A DNA stretch of 64,000 nucleotides, from contig CH002989.1 in assembly GCA_000149265.1 (NCBI GenBank), positions 119,754 through 183,753 of the forward strand, in the 5' to 3' direction. A program made the position numbers and the translations under genes. This stretch comes from Ciona savignyi (lineage: Eukaryota; Chordata; Ascidiacea; Phlebobranchia; Cionidae). Under the pieces are notes generated by a model, which searched no databases, was not told where the DNA came from, and saw only the letters and a list, made by a program, of their open reading frames with translations. Positions 34,601-46,665 of this stretch are shown one piece after another; position 1 is the first letter of the stretch; the number at the start of each line of letters is the position of its first letter.

Positions 34601-37198
34601 TCAGGCAGTTTTTTTACTTTTTTGTTTGTATAAACAATTTAACGATAACCCATTTTCTTCATTTCGGCATAAAAATAATAATACAATCTTTTTTTCAGAC
34701 AGTTATCAATTGTAAAGAGTACTGTAAAATTATTGCAACAAGACGAGTCAGTTACATAAAAATAGTTAGGGCTGGGTTATAAAACAACCTACCAATACAT
34801 AGGAATGTACAGAATTCCAATTAATCCGTGTAACCTCATCAACCAGCGCCAGTTGGGAACAAAATAAGCGAAAAGTGGCCCNNNNNNNNNNNNNNNNNNN
34901 NNNNNNNNNNNNNNNNNNNNNNNNNNNNNNNNNNNNNNNNNNNNNNNNNNNNNNNNNNNNNNNNNNNNNNNNNNNNNNNNNNNNNNNNNNNAGCGCGACT
35001 ATTAAACAGAAATTAAATTATAAAATGAGTGTATTACATTGGCTTCTAGACTTAGTATCTTTTGTTTTTTTGTGATAAATGGATTACTTTAATGCAATGT
35101 TTATTCTTGAGTTTCTTTGGGGTTATTTATTTACCTTATTTACAGCTTTGCGGATATATTGCTAAAAAAACAACCGCAATATTTTTTTAATCTGCTGTAG
35201 TTTATCCATTACAATATATAGAAAGTCTTCTTACCAATTACGAAAGCACTCATGTAATTGACTAAATTTGATAATCCACATATGGCAAGGAGAATGCAGT
35301 AGGTGGTAAGAGTTGGAGCAAAGCTTGTGCAAAATACTGTCAGGAATTGAAGCAAGGTAGAGGCTAAAAAGACGGGGCGGCGCCCAATCCTGTGTGGGAT
35401 AAATTACAGTAAAATTGGACCTGATAACGCAGTGGTTCTTAACCTTTTTTACCGCGCCTCCCTTGGGCAATAAATGACCATTTATGCCCATAGTGTTTAA
35501 ATGCTGTGCTCTGTATGTTTTTTCAGGGAAACAAGAAGTGTATTTAATACATGTGAAAATATTTTTAAATATTGTTACACAACTGACCTAATGTACTTTT
35601 GATCTAAAAAAACAAAAAAACATGTACAGGAAAAGCTTAGTTTTGTTCGCAAAGCTCGGACTCTCAAAAATGATTAAAAAAATGGTGGAAATTTATTAAA
35701 GCACGCGCCCCCCTAAAAAATTCTGAATGCAACACTGAGGGGGCGTGCCTCCTTGTTAAGAACCCATGTGATAACGTGTCCATGTCGACAGTATTTGCAT
35801 AATTTTATTGAATCTGTTGTTTTAAAAGAAAAGGTTTAAGGGTTCATTAACAAAAACAGGCACAATACAAGGGTATCGTGTAATTGAAATCGGTACACCT
35901 ACGATACAGCATCACTTTGACCGTTTGTTGGTATTACAAAAGGTAATGGTTTAAACAGCATCATAACGTATCTCTTAGATATTAGTGGCAATGATATGAA
36001 AGAGTTATTTCTTTATTAATATCCATTGGGAATGTGTCTGATAGTATAGTACTTACCTGTCAGAGATTAAACCTGATGAAGTACCAACAGTCATACCAAC
36101 CAAATACAAAGATGATATCAATGGCTTTTTCCAGGCATCCCCACATATTACGTCGAACTGACAAAATTAAAATAATTTGTTTTTACTATATAACTACTGT
36201 GCTTTCTTATCTTAAAAGATATTTGTTTATTGTATATACTTTCTGATGTTGTTAGTCTGCAAGGAGACTAAAAATATTTTGGTGACCATTCTCAAATTTG
36301 CAACCGCACACGTTAGTTAACATCTCTAAATATTTAAAAAAAATATCTTTTATTTGTCAAAATAAAAAAATATTTTGGTATGAGATAAATGGAAAACCGT
36401 TCTAACATTCCAATTGTAGTGGGATTAAATGTCTAGCTTTTAATTCGAAAATATTTTGATTTTTTATACTAAAGAACTGAAGACGAAATGTATGTCACGT
36501 AAGTAATGCAGGAGGAAAAAGGAAGAACAGAACATCACAATTAAATTTATATGCATTTTATTTAGCGAAAGAAACCTATAATTATCTCATTAACCTCCAT
36601 CATTGCTGATTCGATGCCTGTGTCACTGACGTAATCATATCCTTCGTAGCAAGCGACGTCATCAACTAAGGGTATGGCGTCTTCCGAATAATTGAAAGAA
36701 GGTGTTTCTAAAGAGTAAAAATTTAATTTATCAAATGCTTAACAAAATTAGTTTATTACCGAGTAATTGATTAATCTGCATGGTGGATAAATTTCGAAAA
36801 CCACATCCGTTCATCTGTGTTGTGACAGAGACAAATTGTCTCACTCGGTCCATCTGAGTCTGCAGGAAATGAAGAAATTATAAACAAACGAGTACATGCT
36901 AATTCCCTTAGGGCAATACATTATATTATGGCATTTTTGCTGTCATTAAACACATTTTCTAGTCTATTCTTAGAGGTTAAGATACAAATTACTTTATACC
37001 TACAACTCAGTGAATTACCTGGTTATAGTGGCGCTCATAGAAAGGTAATTTGCATCGATGCGTAGGAACGAAGTGAAGAAAGACAAGCGCTGTAATAAGC
37101 AACCCGTTTGGAATTCCATTCACGAAAAATAGAACGAACAACCGTTTTTGAAACAACCCGAATGATCCCACACGATCAATCAAGGAGTCATAACCCAT
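31694..37198 (-). CDS. SLC22-family organic ion transporter, twelve exons
   Basis: Exons: 37019-37198, 36760-36859, 36595-36707, 36057-36157, 35235-35389, about 34793-34998 (contains the N gap), 34201-34327, 33327-33445, 32807-33021, 32456-32638, 32233-32374, 31694-31778. Phases agree wherever they can be tested; the protein is about 575 residues, in the SLC22 range. Family features: N-terminal GYDSLIDRVGSFGLFQ, an extracellular loop with Cys before TM2, GLISDRIGRRPV (MFS motif between TM2 and TM3), NWRWL, PESPRWLLSHGRREEA after TM6, and HTAEIVPTNVRH before TM11. It should be a 12-helix plasma-membrane uniporter or antiporter of organic cations, anions or carnitine. The substrate cannot be told. 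A hAT MITE sits in the intron between exons 4 and 5. Confidence 0.92.
34882..34991. other. assembly gap (110 N) inside transporter exon 6
   Basis: The N run separates a probable acceptor (TTTAATAG|TCGCGCT, coding strand, exon start 34998) from the rest of the exon (GPLFAYFVPNWRW). About 30-40 residues around TM4-TM5 are missing, and the frame across the gap cannot be checked. Confidence 0.95.
35430..35768. mobile_element. hAT-type MITE (339 bp)
   Basis: The ends CAGTGGTTCTTAACC and GTTAAGAACCCATG are inverted repeats flanked by the exact 8-bp duplication TGATAACG (35422-35429, 35769-35776). It lies in intron 4 of the transporter, about 40 bases from exon 5. Confidence 0.93.
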
Positions 37199-38010
37199 TT
37201 GTACAAAAAATTGTGCTAGCAAATATTACGGTACTCTAAAATAATTGCCGTCCAAACTAATATCGTAACTTTTCAACTTGCTTGACTCTTACGTAAACAG
37301 CCTTCCAACACCAAAAATAACTCTTGGTAAATAAAAAATTATTTAGTAAACATGTCATTCGTACTCTTATTTACAATAAATCGCAACCCCTCAATACCGC
37401 ACATGTCTAACTACATCACGGGTACTAATGTACGAGATGCTCACACAAAACAGTCTCCTAAATGTATTTACACAGTTTCTACAGCGTATCGGTTACTTAG
37501 TATACTCTCTTCCGAGTAGTCTAGTGTAATAGATTCCGGATATGTGGCAATATGTGTTACTTCGGGTTGCTAATAGCAAGAGAGAGTAATCTAATATTTC
37601 TTTAGTTTAAACAGTATGTTATCAATTAAAATTATAAAGCGAAAATTGCGTTAAAACTTATTTTACGCATTTCACACAATTAAAATTTTCAAGTTTAAAA
37701 ATGTGACAATTAATTGTTGTTTGCATGATTTAATTTTACAGAATGATTTATTATCCGCTATGGTACGAAATGCCCTGTTGAATCTTATTATCCCCGCTAT
37801 GGTACGTAATGCCCTGTTGAATCTATGCCCGCCCACCCCATTCGTCAAAACTTAGTCGCTTCGAAGCGTCTACGGTACCGCAGGATTAGCGCTTTAAACC
37901 GGCCTACGGTATAACACGGTAACGTGTGTTACAGACTTAGCGCTTTGAAGCGTAAGCTCGTAACGTAGCTCAGAAGTAGTCGCAATGCAGCCTTTAATTA
38001 ATCCGGACAA
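37199..38010. other. 5' flank of the transporter; short direct repeat
   Basis: No gene is seen. At 37742-37826 a ~40-bp unit (CGCTATGGTACG.AATGCCCTGTTGAATCT) occurs twice in tandem. From 37850 to 37980 short palindromic motifs such as CGCTTCGAAGCG and TTAGCGCTTT recur. Any transporter promoter should lie just right of 37198, but no clear TATA box is seen. Confidence 0.45.
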
Positions 38011-38014
38011 TACT

Positions 38015-38935
38015 AAAAGGAGGGAAAGCGGGAAGGCGGGAAACTGCACACTAAAGGGAGGGAAACTAAAAGCGGGAGGGAAGGAGGGAAACTGCGAAAC
38101 TAAAAGGAGGGAAACGGGAGGGAATGAGGGAAAGGCCTTATACCTTATGGAGGGAAGTGTAAAATACGGGAAATGCTATATACCTTATGGAGGGAAGGGA
38201 AAAATACGGGAAGTGATATATCTTATGGAGGGAAATGTGTAAAAATACGGGTAATGATATATACGTTATGGGGGGAAATGTGTAAAATACGGGAAATGCT
38301 ACATAGCTTATGGGGGGAAATGTGTAAAATACGGGAAATGCTACATAACTTATGGAGGGAAATGTATAAAATACGGGAAATGCTATATCCCTTATGGAGG
38401 GAAACTACGAGGAAGGAGGGAAATATATAAAATACGGGAAATGTTATATATCTTATGAAGGGAAATGTGTAAAATACGGGAAATGCTACATACCTTATGG
38501 AGGGAAACTAAGGGGAAGGAGGGAAAGGCTTTATACTTCATGGAGGGAAATGTATAAAATACGGGAAATGCTATATATCTTATGGAGGGAAATGTGTAAA
38601 ATACGGGCAATGATATGTACGTTATGGAGGGAATGTGTAAAATACGGGAAATGCTACATACCTTATGGAAGGAAATGTATAAAATACGGGAAATGCTATA
38701 TACCTTATGGAGGGAAACTACGAGGAAGGAGGGAAATGTATAAAATACGGATAATGCTATATATCTTATGAAGGGAAATGTGAAAAATACGGGAAAATGC
38801 GTACATACCTTATGGAGGGAAACTACGGGAAAGGAGGGAAAGGCTTTATACCTCATGGAGGGAAATGTATAAAATACGGGAAAGTGCTATATATCTTATG
38901 GAGGGAAATGTATAAAATACGGGTAATGATATATA
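38015..38935. repeat. minisatellite, ~42-bp unit, about 19 copies
   Basis: The core unit contains TTATGGAGGGAAATGTGTAA and AATACGGGAAATGCTATATA. Spacing is mostly 38-43 bp, with longer variants carrying an extra AACTACGAGGAAGGAGGG block. The first ~120 bases are a simpler GGAGGGAAA-rich run. One strand is strongly purine-rich. Open frames run through it on both strands because the period is a multiple of three; they are not genes. Confidence 0.93.
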
Positions 38936-39054
38936 GCGCATGGTGCCTTTTTGTCGTTCAGCATTAGAAGCGGAAAAGGTAATATAGACTTTCAAGAAAC
39001 TGCCGTTTGAGGTTCAAGAGGTTTAAGAAACTGCCGTTAAAGTCTTTACAAGGT

Positions 39055-39175
39055 TTGTCCAAGGACACAACCTACTTGATGCTTACAGCGGCAAGTTTCT
39101 ATCGGCCACCTTTCGGCTAAGGGTCCTGCGCGCCGCATCACTAAGCCAATCATCCAGGCGACTAGGCTTAGAATT
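39055..39175 (-). mobile_element. SINE head fragment (family 1-like)
   Basis: The reverse complement reads GCCTGGATGATTGGCTTAGTG, then TAGCCGAAAGGTGGCCG, then GTTGTGTCCTTGGACAAACC. This is similar in order to the tRNA-like head and CCTTGGGCAA block of the family. It is diverged, and the body is missing. Confidence 0.4.
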
Positions 39176-39747
39176 TATTTAACAACATTGTTTGTTTTTT
39201 TGTAAAGTTATTATCATACTTTTAATGTACATGTATCATAAAGCTACGCTACCCAACCGTCCAACTTCTACGAGGTCAAATATCAAATGGGGAGAGAATT
39301 AAGCAATAATAGCAAAAAAAGAAAGGATATAGTCGTTGGCAGATGTACTGTCATAGAAATGTGGAAAAGGTTTGAAGCTTGCTTGCTTCCTGTCAGACCT
39401 CAAAGGCTCGATCTTGAGCATTCTTTTTGTTGCCGTTGCCAGTACATCTGCCAACGCATGAATTTAACCGCCATTGCGTCTTCGTCACAGAGAAGAAAAC
39501 AAATGAACTGTTCAACTGCGGATTTGATGGTTTCAAACGATCGAACCACACAGTATTTTGGAATAAATCGCGTCAATAATGTCCTTTGTTCGTGACTTGA
39601 GTTTGTCACAGATTGACTTGTGTCTCTTAATAAATTTAAACTAATAATGGGTATAACAGAGGTAAAAATATACTTATGAAATCTATTCTTGGATTAAAAA
39701 TGCAAATCAAACTGTGGAATATCGTACTGGGTTGCACGGTAGGTAAT

Positions 39748-41348
39748 TTAGAGGGACTTTACGCAGAGGTTGTATGTAAAACGTGTTGCGTTAGGGGGAT
39801 AATTCCAAAGTCCGAACCATGTGTTTTGGGGAGAGTACTTAACTTACAACAGCATCGCGGTGTGAGTTGGATTTGTCTTCGGGAAATGGGGGTGCCAGTC
39901 ACCGGAATAAGCTGGTTGTCCAAAACTGGAGATTCGTGTCATACTCTGCAGAAAATGATGACATATGATGACAAGTGAAGTATAAAATGTATAATGTACC
40001 ATTGATTTTTTGATATTCTTTAAGAAAGCCATTCATATCTACTATTTACTTTGATTTTAAGCATCTTAAATTTCGCTTGTATATAAATAAAATGTTTACA
40101 CCAACCGTTAAGTTGAAGGTCATCGCAAGCCAAATATCTGCAAAGGATCCATTTTCATATGTACTGGTCACGAAGTAGTTATAAACTGTGTCATACGTTG
40201 TCTTATCCATGATGTCAAGTAAAGATGCACCTAATGTTGTGCATGATGCTTTAGCTTGAGCTAGAGTCTGGGTTTGAGGCGTGATTGGGTCAGGCATCCA
40301 CACGTATTTTCCATTTAGTAAAATACCATTTCCACCTGTAATGAATGTGGACTTGCGTTACGATTATACTATCGCACATATTTCTTAGGATTTGTTATTA
40401 TAAGGTCTTCTTTAAAAGTTCTTTCTGAAGCACAAAATAAATAAATCATTAAACAGGTATTGGTTGTATGAGTTTAGGTAAATAGCGCATTTGTAGGAAT
40501 CCCACACCTTTATAATTGTATTTCTATATATTTTAACAATTAGGTCGCCATGCCATGTGACCATATTTTGTGCATGTGAAGTCGCGATTAATTTCCTGTT
40601 TTCGACAGTCCAGTCGATGAATTGTTTTCCCGCGAGTTCTGTTTTACGCCGTCCGACCTCGTGTACAAACATGTGTTTCCTGTTATGTGTGTTAATATAA
40701 ACTGAATATAATTTCATATTATCAGAGAACATTTTGGTTTGTTCTCCCTTGGACTAGCTGCTCTCTCATACCTTTACCTATATATCTACTTAAGCTATGC
40801 CCTGTGTACAGCGCTCTTCCTGGCTGCACCTTGCGTAAATACCTAATAAAATACTTCACCTATGCTACCCCTTGTTTTAGCCTGGTAAAATCCGTCAAAA
40901 GCAGAGCGCTGCTACAGGTTACATGTGGATTGTGTGTTGTTTGAATTGTTTTGTGCACAATATTAAACTTATCACATAATTGATTCTCTTAGAATAGATA
41001 ATGAAAGTTCACTAACTTAAGTAAAACAGCCAATCCACAAACAAATGCTCTTGCCAGCCTGCAGACTGGTCTGTTCGTTCTAGTTCAACGTTAAACCCGT
41101 GGGAAAAATTTCAATCACTGTTAAGTTAAATTCGTGTGGGAGAGTTGGATCTTGGGTTCTTACTGTTGCGTTGACAAAAAATGGTACCGAATTCAAACAT
41201 AACTTGTATGGGACGAATGCATTTTTCTTCGGAGAATTCTGGAATGCTACGGGGTTTACGAGTGACAAAACAATTTCATTTTAAAATGTTTACCTGATAC
41301 AGCAATGTTTAAGCAACACACAACGACAAGCACACCCACGAGTTTCAT
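39748..41348 (-). pseudogene. lectin copy E: several disabling lesions
   Basis: Exons: 41294-41348 (signal peptide, open), 41027-41238 (exon 2, 212 nt instead of 270), 40106-40335 (exon 3, intact 230 nt), 39748-39945 (exon 4). Exon 2 has lost its first ~57 bases, so the splice acceptor now joins inside the domain, and one further base is missing near 41105. Exon 4 has a TAA at the position where A and F have CAA (Gln, in LLQVKYSP). These lesions are independent of those in A, B and C. The intron between exons 2 and 3 carries a solo-LTR-like insertion. Confidence 0.87.
40492..40916. mobile_element. solo-LTR-like insertion (425 bp)
   Basis: This segment is absent from the same intron in copies A and F. 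It begins TGTAGGAATCCC and ends GCTGCTACA, i.e. TG..CA with short inverted termini TGTAG/CTACA, and contains an AATAAA. A clean target duplication is not seen (about nine host bases also differ), so the LTR assignment is tentative. Confidence 0.45.
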
Positions 41349-44300
41349 GATTATCTTTAAAAAGTAGGTAAATATTTCAGCTAATCTGCAAAACAAAATA
41401 TGTTGAAATGTTTACAATCAAGATTTGGGGTTCGTCGATTATTTTTGTGTTACCCACAGAGCGCATACGCACACAACACGACTGCACATGATAGAAAACT
41501 ACAGTGATTTAACTTGGTTCGTAAAATGGTTTCCGGAGTAATTTCTTAGTAAACCATTAAAAATAAATTCAAAAACAATGACATATGTGATAAAACGAGT
41601 TTCACCAATTCGCATTAGAAAATAATGAACAAACCTTTCTATTTTTTGAGATTTTTTACTTTGTCAGGGTAATCTATTAATTTCGCTTCTGCACTTACTC
41701 AGTTATCGATCAAATACGCAACAGATTTGCAATGAATTTCGGAAATACGCAAGCGATTGCAATAAATAAACCAGGTGGGATTAAGCAACCTGAAGGGGAA
41801 GGATCGTTAAACTTGACTTAGTGGTGATGTAAACGAATATAGTGGTGATGTAAAAGTGGTTGATTCTTTCTAGTTTTATTTTTTTACAACCTAATACTTG
41901 TGTACTGAAATACAACATTAAGCTAACATTAACTTATTTTTCTTTCTGCAATATCTAAACACTGGATTGACAAATACTTGCATTATTGTGCATAAAAACC
42001 AGTACTATAATATATAGGTGGACAAAAATTTGAATAAAGCCTGATTGCTTTATAAGTGTTAACAGCAATCCTTTAAACTGCTATTCTGAACAAGAACTAC
42101 CTTGACGGTTCAAATAAAGACAAGTAACCGCTTTCAATGTTTGCGGAAATTCGGTGGATGTCAACCTGCATATTATGGCACGTTGCAGTCGTTTGTTTGG
42201 GTTTCGTAGACTTCTAAAAGCACGGCTAAGTCATGCTGGGTCACAAAACAATCTTTCTGTTTAATCTACCTTCCTTGCAATAAATAAAACATTACAAAGA
42301 GACAATTTCTACACTACTAAAGATGCTTACATCGATGTTTATGACATTGTGTTTGTTATCGCAAATAACTCTTAACTACATCAATATCTTCGCGAATGTC
42401 TTCAAGTTTTTTTCACAACATTGTTATTTGATATTATCTTTTAAAAATCATATTGTCCTTTTGAAAATCGTGTGATCGCCCAACAATTTTCATGCAGTTT
42501 GACGTTTTGCAGCTAAAGGTAAAATTCCAAAATTGCGTTTTTACGCAGTCTAAAATGTCATTCATACCTTTTGGTCATTGTATTTATATGAGTGATCACA
42601 CTGTTGGTGATTCACCAATGTTTGTACGGTTTAAAGCTTTGCGCCGGGATTCTCGTTTAGCTGACCATTTTTATAAAAGCAAAGCTTCCAAAGACGTTGC
42701 TTGAGAATCTTCTAGCGTGTTTCAATAAAACAAGTTATATAATGTACGTAAATATTAAAGGACTCTGAGTTTAGCTTGCAAAATGCAGCCTGCTGCACTC
42801 AACTGTTAATATAAATACACTTTCTTTAATCCTATCAGTTCGCCGAAATGTTGTGGAGGTGCGCATATCGTCATCCGCAAAACTGCAATATATTTTGTAT
42901 CATAAAATTAAACAAGTCATGTTAAGACGTTAAATAATTGTCTTGATTGACGTGAAATTGTATTAAAAAACAAGAATCTTTATTTCACCGTGTCGACTCA
43001 TTGAATATATAGAAAATGCTCTAAATTTTCTTAAACATTATTTTTCTTATTTTATTTTCGTTTTTTAATAGGCGAGTGAAAAGATTGGGGCAATGATCCA
43101 GAACAATCGGTTTATAGCAAACTGCTCAAGCGGAACCGATCATAATGAATTTAAACTGAGACAAATTGAATTCGATTATTTGTAACAAGAGTTATTTTTA
43201 ATATTAGGATGAATAGGACCACGCTAGACATTCTTTCGTCAGGGATAGGTGAATATTATTACAGTTACAACATTACATTTTGTTCACTGAAATCCATCAT
43301 CGTTTTGTGATGGTTTTAACTCTTTAACTTTTCTTTTTTATTTGGTAATGATGTATTGTATCAACGTTTGCATATTCTAATTTAATAGATTTAGCGTGGT
43401 AGCTTGGAGAATGTTCGACTCCGTTTTTACTTTTTTTAGTACATGGTATAAATATGCAATTTTTAATTTAATTTTAAATAAATAATACTTACCAGTCCCA
43501 TAAAATAAGCTGTTAAAGAATAATTAGAACCGTAAATTCTTAAAATGGCATCATGCTTATATTTTTGGGTGCGTCGGGTATATCCCGCCATGTGTGTAAA
43601 ATACTAAAAAGTTACAACTTTAGTTCTAAATCATAATAGCTAACACCTTTAAAAGATTCAACTAGATTGGCTATATCCCTCCATTTTAAATGGAGGGTAA
43701 ATAAGACTGATCACTAGTTTCAGTGGAATTGAACTTGGGTGGACTTTCCGGAAAACGGTTAAAGATAGGTAAGGGGCGTACGTATCTTTTTAGTTAGTAT
43801 TCTAAATTTCTATCTTAATATTTTTAAATTTGGGTTTTACCTCTTTTATATGCACAAATATATTAAGTTTATGATCGTTTAAATTTAACGTTTAATATGT
43901 TAGGGAATGCAATAATCAAATTATATTTAAGAGTAGCGTGTTAACATTTTTAAAGTACCTTCACAAGGATAACTGTAAACGGCTAAATATAATTAATGTT
44001 ATTCTTATTATTTCTTAACGCTTAGTTTTATTTTTCACTACATAACAATCGTTAAAATATTAGGAAAAACTGGAAAATTGGCTGAAAGGTACGGTTTAAA
44101 TCAAAATTCCCCTTTAGATAGACAACATGGCCTAGGCCCTAGATATTGCAAAATCCAAAATTTGGCGTTGTACGCGAGGGAATTCCCTGCTTACTATTAT
44201 TTTAATTGATAGTTCCAGCATTTTATTTAGTGGGATTATTAGCGACCAATCTTGTTATCACATATTAAATTAATTGTGTATAATGTTAGTCCACCGTTTA

Positions 44301-44474
44301 AATATGTCAAAAGGTGTCCCTTTGTTTACTCGACAATGGAAATACCCGATATTCAGTCGGTTTATTTTTATCAAAGGCATGACAGGGCTGTCTTGTCGGT
44401 TCGAAATCGTCTGGAGGGATTTTTCAAATCACCAAAGGTTTTTTAGATATGGAAGATAACACGACATCGAGTGT

Positions 44475-44680
44475 GAGGGGTTAGTCTGGTGGTTTAGTGC
44501 GTCGCATTTCAGCTCAAGGGTTGTAGGTAAAATACTGGTCGCTAACTAGTCGGCTGTGTCCTTGGGCAAGGAACTTAACGGACATTGCCTGAACCTAGCA
44601 GATTAATGGGTTCTACTAAATTAAATGAACGTGTTAATTATACACAGACAATGCAATGGCTTCGTTAACTCTATCTTATC
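44475..44680 (+). mobile_element. tRNA-derived SINE copy (family 1)
   Basis: Orthologue of the copy at 13985-14190, with the same head and missing tail. It was present before the units duplicated. Confidence 0.75.
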
Positions 44681-45479
44681 GATATGTTAAGTCAGATTTG
44701 GGTTTTTCGTAGTGAAACTTTCTTATACTTGAGAAAAACTTGTTTTTCATCATTTTGCTTTCTAAAAAATAATAGCGCCCAACACAATTTATCGTTTTTT
44801 TATTAATTCTGGTAGATATTAGTTTACTTACGAGATTTGTCAAACAGGTGCTCATTTTTATAATTAGCCTACTTAGGGAAAAAACTTAAATTTTTGGAAA
44901 CATATTTTTATTAAACGCATGTCACGGGTGTCTTGTATTCCGAAATAATCTAAAAGGAAGTATAAAATTGAAATGGAACTTTTATATTTGGTATAGCTAA
45001 CATAACCTTGATGTATTGCAATTAAACACTTGGGAATAATCTTTACTCGCGAAATTAAAATTTACTTTTTCGGTGAATATAACTATATAGTGCTGTAACG
45101 ATATTAAACAAATATTGATAATAACGGGTAACGTATCGCGATAATCGTAATAAACATTGGGAGTTTACAAAATAAAAGTTAAACGTCTTCAACGGATTGC
45201 AATGACATTCTTGATGACTATAAAACTAGTTTCTTGATGACTACAAAACTAGTAGTTTTAAAATAAGGCTTGCAAGTAAAAGCAACCCCATTTTTTAATT
45301 ATTGCAATAAACTTACCAACTAATATGTAAAACCTAACCACGCTTTATACATACTGAAGAAATAGGACAACAGACCATGTAAAGTTCGCCAGATGCCGAT
45401 AAACGTTGTTTCGTTAATACTGCTTAAGGTTTTCTAGTTAATTCTAGTTAAGTAGTTTTTTACACAGCTTGCGTATTTT

Positions 45480-45960
45480 GAGTATCATAGGTTGTTAAAT
45501 GGAAACAGGTTCGGCAAACAAACAAGCACAAATTATCATTTCGATGTAAATTTTGATAGCTGCAACCATTGTTATCAAATTGGAGATCATCGGTGTCATC
45601 CGAAAGATCAACGCTCGGCTCATTGCTAGCTGAGGTATTTGAAAAGCATGATTCATCCTCGCCAGAAAATGTAAAGTTTTGACCATATTGGCTCAGTTGT
45701 CGGTCGTAATACTGTATATCTGACTAATTTCACCCTTAATTTTGCTTGCTGAGACAAAAACTTTGTCTCTTATGTTTTAGGAAAAATTTGATTCTTTTGC
45801 ATCCGATCCAGCAATTAACCGAATCTTCTAATAGTTTAATTAAATGGTCTGCGGTTAACTGTTACTAACTCCAAACATGCATTACTTAAAGTAGGAGATT
45901 TCCACGGTATGTCTGACGAACTGTTTAACTGCTGACGCCAAGTTAATACAATTTTGTTCT
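45480..45960 (-). pseudogene. hAT transposase relic (unit 2 copy)
   Basis: Blocks in order on the minus strand: a CLELVTVNRRPF-like stretch near 45880, then ISQIYSITTDN and ANMVKT near 45700, then an acidic Ser-rich stretch (SGEDESCFSNTSASNEPSVD in one frame). Stops and frame changes separate them. It keeps about 36 bases missing from the unit 1 copy. Confidence 0.6.
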
Positions 45961-46489
45961 AAATATGTCTGGCATGGTACATTCAGCATGGTTCCTTTTT
46001 ATTTGTCGTTAAGGATTGAAAGAGTGACAATATTGTGCTACATCCCAGCACTTGAAATGCGGACGAGTTTTTACAAAAATTAAACTTAAAGAACTTTTTA
46101 ACTTCGCTTAGTTTATTTCTTCCCATTTGAACAGATTTTGCCTTAATAATTTATCTTCACTGTAAGAACATACGTATAAAACATGCGGTAGTCCTAACTG
46201 TTTTATTTCTGGTCTACTTGATGTTTGACTGAATACCACAAAAATACCTGCTGTAAAACTGAGCACATCACGCCTAACAATTTGCAGTTAACCACGCATT
46301 ATTATTAATTAGAAATGAGTTGCGCAATAGCATGGCGATTATTTACCCCACAAATATAAAAACAATCGTCTTTGTTACCAATAATACTAACCAAATAGTT
46401 AAAGTAGAATACTATTATGTACATTCTGACTGATGTACATAATAAAAATGTAAACTTGCCTACAAAATTAAAAGTGATACTATGTAGGA

Positions 46490-46665
46490 TACGATAGGAT
46501 AGAATATTCATGTAAAAATGAATATCCTATCCTATCCCCGTGAATGGGAAAACCAAGGGGGTTATCACACGGGCAATCGTCAGATCACCTCGCACCCACC
46601 GTCGGGTTACCGGAGCTATTGAAGTGTGTTGTGTATGATTCACACGTTCCTTCTAGTTTGGTTCA
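46490..46665 (-). mobile_element. tRNA-derived SINE copy with a doubled, inverted tail
   Basis: The body (CCCGTGAATGGG to CACGTTCCTTCTAG) is in reverse orientation and truncated on the head side. It is preceded by ATATTCATGTAAAAATGAATAT, so two SINE tails face each other. Unit 1 has only the hairpin (16290-16329). Confidence 0.8.

Larger units (their letters stand above)
39350..43990. repeat. partial duplication unit 3 (lectin E)
   Basis: It matches unit 1 from about 17280 to 21230, covering the minus lectin and its upstream spacer, but lacks the plus-strand partner. Its right end (the copy of AAACGGCCAAATATGATT at 21210) joins directly to the left end of unit 2 at about 43991, marking a tandem-duplication breakpoint. 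About 43480-43880 holds sequence not in the other units. Confidence 0.85.

Noticed and set aside
35231-35491. Minus-strand 86-codon ORF
   Set aside because: It runs out of frame through transporter exon 5 and into the hAT MITE. The real exon uses another frame (IGRRPVFLAS).
38015-38935. Overlapping open frames on both strands encoding GGK..KYGKCYIPYGG-type repeats
   Set aside because: They are produced by a 42-bp satellite whose period is a multiple of three. No start context, splice sites or non-repeat domain.
38145-38935. Candidate CRISPR-like array because of regular repeats
   Set aside because: The units are contiguous tandem copies with no unique spacers, in eukaryotic DNA.
39287-39595. 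102-codon plus-strand ORF
   Set aside because: The paralogous sequence at 47350-47640 does not keep this frame. The conserved piece, if any, is a relic on the minus strand.
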